Origin: Holosporales bacterium
GTDB lineage: Bacteria; Pseudomonadota; Alphaproteobacteria; BNTO01
NCBI GenBank assembly: GCA_031265645.1
Contig: JAISCJ010000064.1
Location: forward strand, 1 to 5,441
Direction: 5' to 3'
Length of the DNA stretch: 5,441 bases
Positions 1-5,441 of the stretch are shown piece after piece (the first letter of the stretch is position 1; each line of letters begins with the position of its first letter). A program made the translations under genes and the position numbers. Under the pieces are notes generated by a model, which saw only the letters and a list, made by a program, of their open reading frames with translations, was not told where the DNA came from and made no database searches.

Positions 1-1
1 C

Positions 2-3000
2 ACCCTTTGGGGCGTGCTAAAGCGGCACCGTGATTTGGCAGGAGCAGAACAAGCGCTTTTTGGCGAGTGGAATAGCCGTTCGAATAAAACAATTTTTGGG
101 CGTGTGAATAACCTAATGGATTTGGTATCGGTTCGTGAAACGTCGTCGAATTTCAATGCTCGCTTAAAAGACGACGCCGACTCACTATTGAATTTTATCA
201 ACAGTGATGAATTTATACTGGGAAACTGGTTCGATCAGTCGAATTCTTGTTTTGGAAGGCTGCATGAGCTGTCATTACTGTTATTACCTGATATTTTGGA
301 TTCAATTTTAAACGACAGTTCGCATATAAAAGCCGCACAAGCTCTAATGAAGGCGACGCTGCCGTACGCCGACAAGCAAGTTTTTGAAAAATGTATTTCG
401 CTTGCCCAGTTGATTTACAATAATGCGGAATCATCTCAAAACGAAATAATTGATAAGTATATTTTGGAATTATTCGAGTTATTGTTTCCTCTGTATTTGG
501 ACGTCATCATCGGAAGAGCAGACACACCAAAAGGGGAGCAAGTTTACGCGCCGCTTTTTGCAAGGCTGCACCACCTCGAAGCGCAAAGTGTTATTGATGC
601 CGACACAGGAATTGCTGTGGCGGATAGACTTGCGCGACTAAAAACTATTCACCCAAAATCAATTGATCAATTTTTAGATTATTTCAATCTTGTAAACGGA
701 GCAGAAGAAAGCTCGTTGACTTTTTGCATGGCGGATTCGCATTCTGTAGGAACTCCGTATAACATAAGCGGGAGTGTTGATAATACGTTTTTTGTGCTTT
801 TTGATGAAATAGCTCGGAAGTGTCGCTCGAAAGAAGAGAAGTTTGCCCGATTAATGAGCATATTGGGAGCTGCGTCGAATTCATCTCTAAACAACACCGT
901 TTTTGGAAAACTTGCAACTATTGCCGCTGCGTTACCTCCTTCACGTGTGTCGACTTTCAAGAAATTTTGGCTTGGGGAATACCCACCAGCTCCAGGTATC
1001 TCGCTTTTCTCAAATTTGATTGAAATTTGCGATCTATTACGGGGGCACAAAAACGTGCTAGAAGAGAGCGCAATCGACAAAATGATACAGATTGTTGGAA
1101 TTCCAGGGGACCTGGGAACTTCTTCTCTGTTTGGGGCAGTTTCGTCCATAAATGGCAGCGATGATTTTGACGAATTCGCGCATTCATTTGGTGTTGATCT
1201 AGATGCCGATCATTATAACGGCAATGGAGACGTGCTGGGCTCGTGCTTTTATTTCGTAAATATGCTGAAAAAACTTATCATTCCGGAGCTATTTCAAAAC
1301 TATCCGAGTTTATGTCCTAATTTGCATCAAAGCACCATTACACAAATGATCGAAAACGCAGAAGGAAACGAGCTGCAGAATTTCATACAAAAAGATTGTG
1401 CATGGCGCTTGAATAATCTGATACTTCCTCAAATACAAGGGCTGCGCAAGATGGTCTCAACCCAAGAAATTCTTAGTTATGTGGGAAATCCAGAAAATAC
1501 GAATTACAACGAACTAAATTTATCGTCAAAAATTCATCGGCTGATTAGAAATTTAACTAGCAAAACGCTAATGCTTGATTGGAAGCAAGTCTACTCAATG
1601 CTGTTTTTTGGGCCCGATTCGCTTCAGTCAAAGATCTATGAAATTCATACGCATGCGAAACATGGCTCGTTTGAAAATCTTATTGGTAATTTGCTTAGCA
1701 GAGATTGCAGCTTGCTTGGATTAGTTAACAAATGCTTGCACAAGATAGAGCTTGAGCCGCTTTTGGACGCACTGTGCCCGTACGTTAGTGTAGATGACGA
1801 TACACAAACCAAAGGGGACATATTGCAAAATTTTGCTTTGGTACGCTCAAAATTTATCGGATTGGAAGATGATTATAAGGCAATCACGCAGGTTATAGGT
1901 GAAACCTATAGGCCCTATCAAATCAAAGCCACCACGCTAACAGACATGATTGGCTTCATTTATGATACGCTCGCGCACGCATCGTCATTGTTTTCGTTTG
2001 ATGAACTTGAGCGCTATGCAGGGCTCGTTTTTGGTGATGAAAAAGGCTTGCTCGCGCAGTCAAATGAATTATACAAACATGATAACAACGTTGACATTAT
2101 AAATATAACTGGACGAATGTTTAGTTCGAGCAATGTGCAGACTATGTGTAGTTCATGTATTCAAATGTATAAAGGGATATTGGCGTATATTCGCAATCTT
2201 GTAGTTGATCAAAATGCAGTGGCATTGCATGTATCTGAGTATGAAGGCTCATTTCTCAAATTTTTGTTAGAATACCAATCCGCAGTAAAGGTATTGGATG
2301 CATTTATAACAACTGCACAAAAAGAGAACATGAAATTCAATGTGATTGGATGTTTGAAGCAAATATTTGAAACGGAATATTCAGCGCAGTTAGCAATCAG
2401 TAATTTTTCATTTTTAACAGCACAACACTCCGATCCTTCAAATTCGTACTTTTTGCTAAAAAATATTGTTGTGAACGGCGTAGAAGCGACATTGCAGCGT
2501 ACGAATAAGGAATTTACCGAACTGTTGCACACTTTGATTGTTAGTCAATATGTTAATTTATTAACTACCGATATTCAAAAAGAAGAAGGGCTCGAGGACG
2601 CGCTATATGTCAGCGAAGGAAAGCTTTTGCCAGCGTATTCTTCTGCAACTAGCTTGATAAACGACATAACAAATCGCATTCATTCGCTTGAACAGGTTCC
2701 TCAAAATCTAATTGGATGCAGTACAGACCGCGTTGATAAGGACAACGTCGTACGTTTAACAATTTTCGGGCTCGTTAATGAAATTTTGCAGATTATCTCT
2801 TCACCATCATTCTTTGTGGACTCTGCTCGATTACTTCTCAGCAGTACTCCAGATGTATTGTCGCATTGGTTTTTTGGAATGAATCGCCTAATTGGAACTA
2901 GTTATGACGCTAGCTCAACTACATCTGAGCGCACTTTTTTTGAAACGTTGAAATGGCTAGTTCTGTTGCTGACATCTCCCGATGTTAAGAATCAACAAAA

Positions 3001-5440
3001 AACCATAACGGATACCATAGGCAACGAAAACATTGACAGAGGGAATCCTTATCGATCGCTATTTGTCATATTAGAAGAAATTTTAAAAAAACTCATTGTG
3101 CCATACACCAGGTTTTTCTTGAATTACAATGGGCAAAACAACGTGGGAGCAAGCCTTGTGCGCGTACACAACCTATTTAAAAGCACTGGCTATCAAAATA
3201 TTTCGTCCTTTCAGCCGCTTTACAAAATTGGCGACCCCTCGATTCCTACGGGCTTCTTTTATCGACTTCAGGATTGTATTGATGCATTTCAGCGCGACAC
3301 CCATCTTGAATTGCTTCCAATGAGCTTGTTTTTGGCGTATTCAAACGCGCTTTATACAGAGGCTCAAGCGTTTATTTCAAAGATGCAATTCCCTATCGAA
3401 ATAAACGAAGTTAACGCATTTACTGACCACATTGAGTTTTTTATATCGAGAATGTTGTCTCTTGGGACTTGCGAAGGTTGTGAGGGCGTTGTCGAATTTC
3501 TTCGTCAAACGTGTGCTTGCATTAATAACGTGGCTCAATGCTTGTCTGGAAACTCTAACGAAAAGTTGATCACGATATTTTCAAACACGTCTTTTGGCGA
3601 TGTTAGTGTGGCTATGACGGCGTTAAGCCAAGCTATTGGCAATTTAAGGTTAAAAATATTAGCAAACGATAGTGATTCAAAATTGTGTATTGCGATAGAT
3701 TCTGAAACAGAGTTTTCTGCAATTTATGAAAAAATAGGGTTGGTGCAAAGCGCCGTATCTGTGTTCGGGACAGTTGTTGCGCATCCATTCGAGGCATTTT
3801 CTGTAAATTCAATGTGCCAATCTCTTCCAGACGCAATTACTGGACTCACCAATGCAATAGACAGTTTGTCTCTGCAACTAAAAATTCCAGTTGTAAAATA
3901 CATGGAGTATAACGAACTGAACGTTAAAAATTTTGCAGAGATAATTAGTTCTACGTTAGACATCTTTAACAACGTGCAATACATTCTCGGTTTTCAAAAT
4001 TGTGTACCTTGTAAGGATAGCATTTTGGGAACGGAACTACTGCTTGATGCTATGCGGCGATTTGTACAAAAACTTACGCAAATAAATAATTTTATTGGAG
4101 ACAGTTATACATCTCAATTAGCATATCAGTTGTATAAAGTTGCGCAGATACTAAATAAAACATCTGCTCACGCAATAAATATCCCCTTGACCAAAAACGC
4201 ACCGAGAGAAGTTTGGCAAGTAATTGCTGCAAATTTGAAAATCACGGCGGAAAATATTCAGCACGTTTTTACAGCATTAAATGATCATGATAATTTTCAA
4301 GGCATAATTTCGGTTGTGAAGGCTCTTTATGAGCAATTGAATGAAAATTTTTTAAACGTGATGCAAATTAGCACTGAAGAAGAGTTGGATATTTTGCCTG
4401 AGCCTGAGGTGTTCGACGCAGCATATATGCGTGTAGCACTTGACTGGATAGTAAGTAGCCTTAATAAAACTCTGCAATATTGGGAAAATTCTGATATGAG
4501 AACCCCGCTAGAGGACAATTGGATTATCCCTCTAGTGGAGTCCATAAGTCAGTCTTATCTTTCAATAGAGGCAACGCTCAATCAAAATCTTTCTTATTGG
4601 ACAAACGAATACAATATAACCGATAAAATTGAATTAATTCGTACGTTGCTTTCTCAAAAAATTGGCCCAGCTATTGAAGACGCTATAGTGGATCTCAAAG
4701 AACTTTGCGGTCGCAATTTCACAGAGCAAGTTGCAATTATGGCATGTCGTATTGCGGAGTTTTGCTCAATGTTCGGAAATGTTAATCCATCCGAATTTTT
4801 AAGCACATATGCAGATAAGGAGGCGTTATTGTTGATGTGGGCCGCAAAGTCGCAAGAAATTGCTACGATTGTTGAAGAAGCTGTGCGGACAACATCGACT
4901 GAAAGCGATTATTGTGTGCACTTTACAATTGTTCCGAATATGAACAATTTGATTGCTGTCCTTGCTGAGGAGTGCGCAGTGGCCTCTCAGGTGTTACCTG
5001 TTCCTGCACCTGTAAGTCAGCCATTGTCCTTCGATGATGCAATCGCGATGATTACAGCGAGCTTGAGGACCGGGAACGCGTGGTGGCAAAACGTCTTTAG
5101 TGCTACCGTTCCGCTTGTTTTATGTCAACACACATTGTCTTCTGCGCTCATGAAATTGCAAGCCTCGTACGCATCCATTGCTCGCGGGATTGCAGCAATT
5201 ATGGCTTTTCCAGTATGTGTTTATGAGGATATGCAGCTAGGCGACATTGCACAGTTGTTTGATGCACGAAGCGCGTTCGTTGGAAATATATTGCAATGCC
5301 TAAATTCGCAATTAGTCTGCAGAAGCCACGTTAGTCAGGAATTAAATGCTATTGAACATGCGATTTGCAATATTACTGGCAAAGCTATCGCAATTATCGA
5401 TTCACACGGAATTAGATATTTGGTCCCGTACGTTTCGACG
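2..5440 (+). CDS. Giant uncharacterised helical protein, internal fragment (partial at both ends)
   Basis: This frame stays open for 1,813 codons, far beyond chance at this AT-rich composition, so it is coding; both termini lie outside the window. The first in-frame ATG (116-118, residue 39) is not the start: the codons before it read as the same kind of protein and no Shine-Dalgarno-like sequence precedes it. The translation begins LWGVLKRHRDL and ends IRYLVPYVST. It appears mainly alpha-helical, with amphipathic Leu/Ile/Phe patterns broken by short Asn/Asp/Ser/Gly/Pro turns. I see no Walker, protease, glycosidase, kinase or nuclease motif, no membrane span and no low-complexity tract. Degenerate modules centred on [S/T]-x-F-(G)-x-[L/V]-x-x-[L/I] recur (residues 30-430 and 920-1115), which suggests a repeat scaffold. 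About 35 Cys are scattered through it, six of them in three CxxC pairs. Function is unknown; a structural, surface or host-interaction role is only a guess from size and repetitiveness. Coding status is near certain. Confidence 0.95.
89..1285 (+). repeat. Degenerate ~38-residue helical modules, first run (protein level)
   Basis: Within residues 30-428 a short helix signature recurs with uneven but similar spacing. The instances are TIFGRVNNL (residue 30), SCFGRLHEL (82), QVFEKCISL (126), YILELFELL (153), PLFARLHHL (184), SIDQFLDYF (220), TFFVLFDEI (262), TVFGKLATI (299), SLFSNLIEI (334), SLFGAVSSI (375) and SCFYFVNML (414). Gaps are 52, 44, 27, 31, 36, 42, 37, 35, 41 and 39 residues, with the last four the most regular. 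The first position is often Ser or Thr, suiting a helix N-cap, and Phe is the commonest third residue. Spacing of 35-45 residues is typical of two-helix alpha-solenoid units such as HEAT-like repeats. An x-x-F-x-x-L-x-x-L pattern is also what any amphipathic helix gives, so common ancestry is inferred rather than shown. No matching repeat was noticed in the DNA. Confidence 0.45.
2147..2158 (+). other. CxxC pair 1 (Cys716, Cys719)
   Basis: The codons read CSSC, preceded by GRMFSSSNVQTM and followed by IQMYKGILAYI. It is the first of three CxxC pairs in this protein. There is no following His, so it is not a haem c attachment site. A redox or metal-binding role is possible, but nothing else supports it. 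Confidence 0.35.
2759..3349 (+). repeat. Degenerate helical modules, second run (protein level)
   Basis: The same signature reappears around residues 920-1116: TIFGLVNEI (920), WFFGMNRLI (956, a weaker fit), TFFETLKWL (978), SLFVILEEI (1019), ASLVRVHNL (1050), GFFYRLQDC (1084) and SLFLAYSNA (1108, weak). Gaps are 36, 22, 41, 31, 34 and 24 residues, less regular than in the first run. The best cross-matches between runs are residues 1019-1031 with 262-274, and the LKKLI[I/V]P segment ending at residue 1034 with the one ending at 428. More isolated instances lie outside both runs: SLLGLVNKC (570), SFLKFLLEY (750), NVIGCLKQI (780), SVFGTVVAH (1253), GIISVVKAL (1434) and SMFGNVNPS (1589). This may mean that the whole protein is built from one drifting module. 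Confidence 0.35.
3470..3520 (+). other. CxxC pair 2 with adjacent CxC (Cys1157, 1160, 1171, 1173)
   Basis: The segment reads CEGC, then ten residues, then CAC, giving four cysteines within 17 residues. This is the densest cysteine cluster in the fragment. The upstream text ISRML resembles the GRMF upstream of pair 1. Four closely spaced Cys could bind a metal or form disulfides, but no known zinc-ribbon or knuckle layout is evident. Confidence 0.35.
4001..4012 (+). other. CxxC pair 3 (Cys1334, Cys1337)
   Basis: The codons read CVPC, preceded by NNVQYILGFQN and followed by KDSILGTELL. The preceding NVQ also occurs a few residues before pair 1. It resembles the C-x-P-C form of some redox-active sites, but there is no thioredoxin-like context around it. 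Confidence 0.3.
4991..5023 (+). other. Short Pro-rich hinge (residues 1664-1674)
   Basis: The segment VLPVPAPVSQP has four prolines in eleven residues, unlike the helical sequence on either side. It probably marks a flexible linker or domain boundary in the C-terminal part of this fragment. A smaller Pro/Glu turn (LPEPE) occurs near residue 1465. Confidence 0.4.
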
Positions 5441-5441
5441 T

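Noticed and set aside
116..118. First in-frame ATG as the start of the giant gene
   Set aside because: The 38 codons before it are open and carry the same module text (TIFGRVNNL spans it), and no Shine-Dalgarno-like sequence precedes it. The real start is upstream of the window.
679..1149. Antisense open frame of 156 codons
   Set aside because: It lies wholly opposite the 1,813-codon frame, shows no ribosome binding site or recognisable protein, and is much shorter. It is a shadow of the real gene, as are the other small antisense and out-of-frame ORFs.
3129..3323. Plus-strand 64-codon frame starting MGKTTWEQAL
   Set aside because: The GKT start briefly suggests a P-loop, but there is no full Walker A motif and the frame sits inside the giant ORF in another phase.
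2147..4012. CxxC pairs as haem c binding sites
   Set aside because: None is followed by His (the next residues are Ile, Glu and Lys), so the CxxCH signature is absent.
77..4777. FG dipeptides as a nucleoporin FG-repeat domain
   Set aside because: The FG sites are widely spaced inside ordered, helical-looking sequence. There are no disordered Ser/Thr/Gln-rich spacers and no FxFG or GLFG clusters.
5183..5224. Possible transmembrane helix (RGIAAIMAFPVCVY)
   Set aside because: The hydrophobic run is only about 13 residues, contains Pro and is bounded by charged residues. It is too short for a confident membrane span.

Overview
The window is one uninterrupted piece of protein-coding sequence. 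Reading the + strand from base 2 gives 1,813 codons with no stop, running off both ends (base 5441 starts the next codon). The gene is therefore longer than 5.4 kb, and neither its start nor its stop is visible. I found no intergenic region, RNA gene, promoter, terminator, mobile element, CRISPR array or nucleotide-level repeat. The shorter open frames on the other strand and in other frames are shadows of this gene.

The product is a fragment of a giant protein that I do not recognise. It looks soluble and mostly alpha-helical, rich in Leu, Asn, Ser, Ile, Ala and Phe. It has no convincing membrane span, no nucleotide-binding or catalytic motif, and no low-complexity tract. The nearest thing to an internal architecture is a very degenerate helical module, roughly [S/T]-x-F-(G)-x-[L/V]-x-x-[L/I], which recurs about every 38 residues over residues 30-430 (mean of uneven gaps of 27-52) and again over about 920-1115. 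This suggests an alpha-solenoid-like or other helical-repeat scaffold. Three CxxC pairs lie in the middle (residues 716, 1157 and 1334), and a short Pro-rich hinge lies near residue 1664.

The organism cannot be named from this window. Base composition is moderately AT-rich, CpG-containing codons (TCG, ACG, GCG, CGC) are freely used, and there is no intron over 5.4 kb. That fits a bacterium (including reduced or host-associated lineages), a large DNA virus or an intron-poor protist, and argues against a vertebrate. No neighbouring gene is present, so genomic context gives no clue to function.
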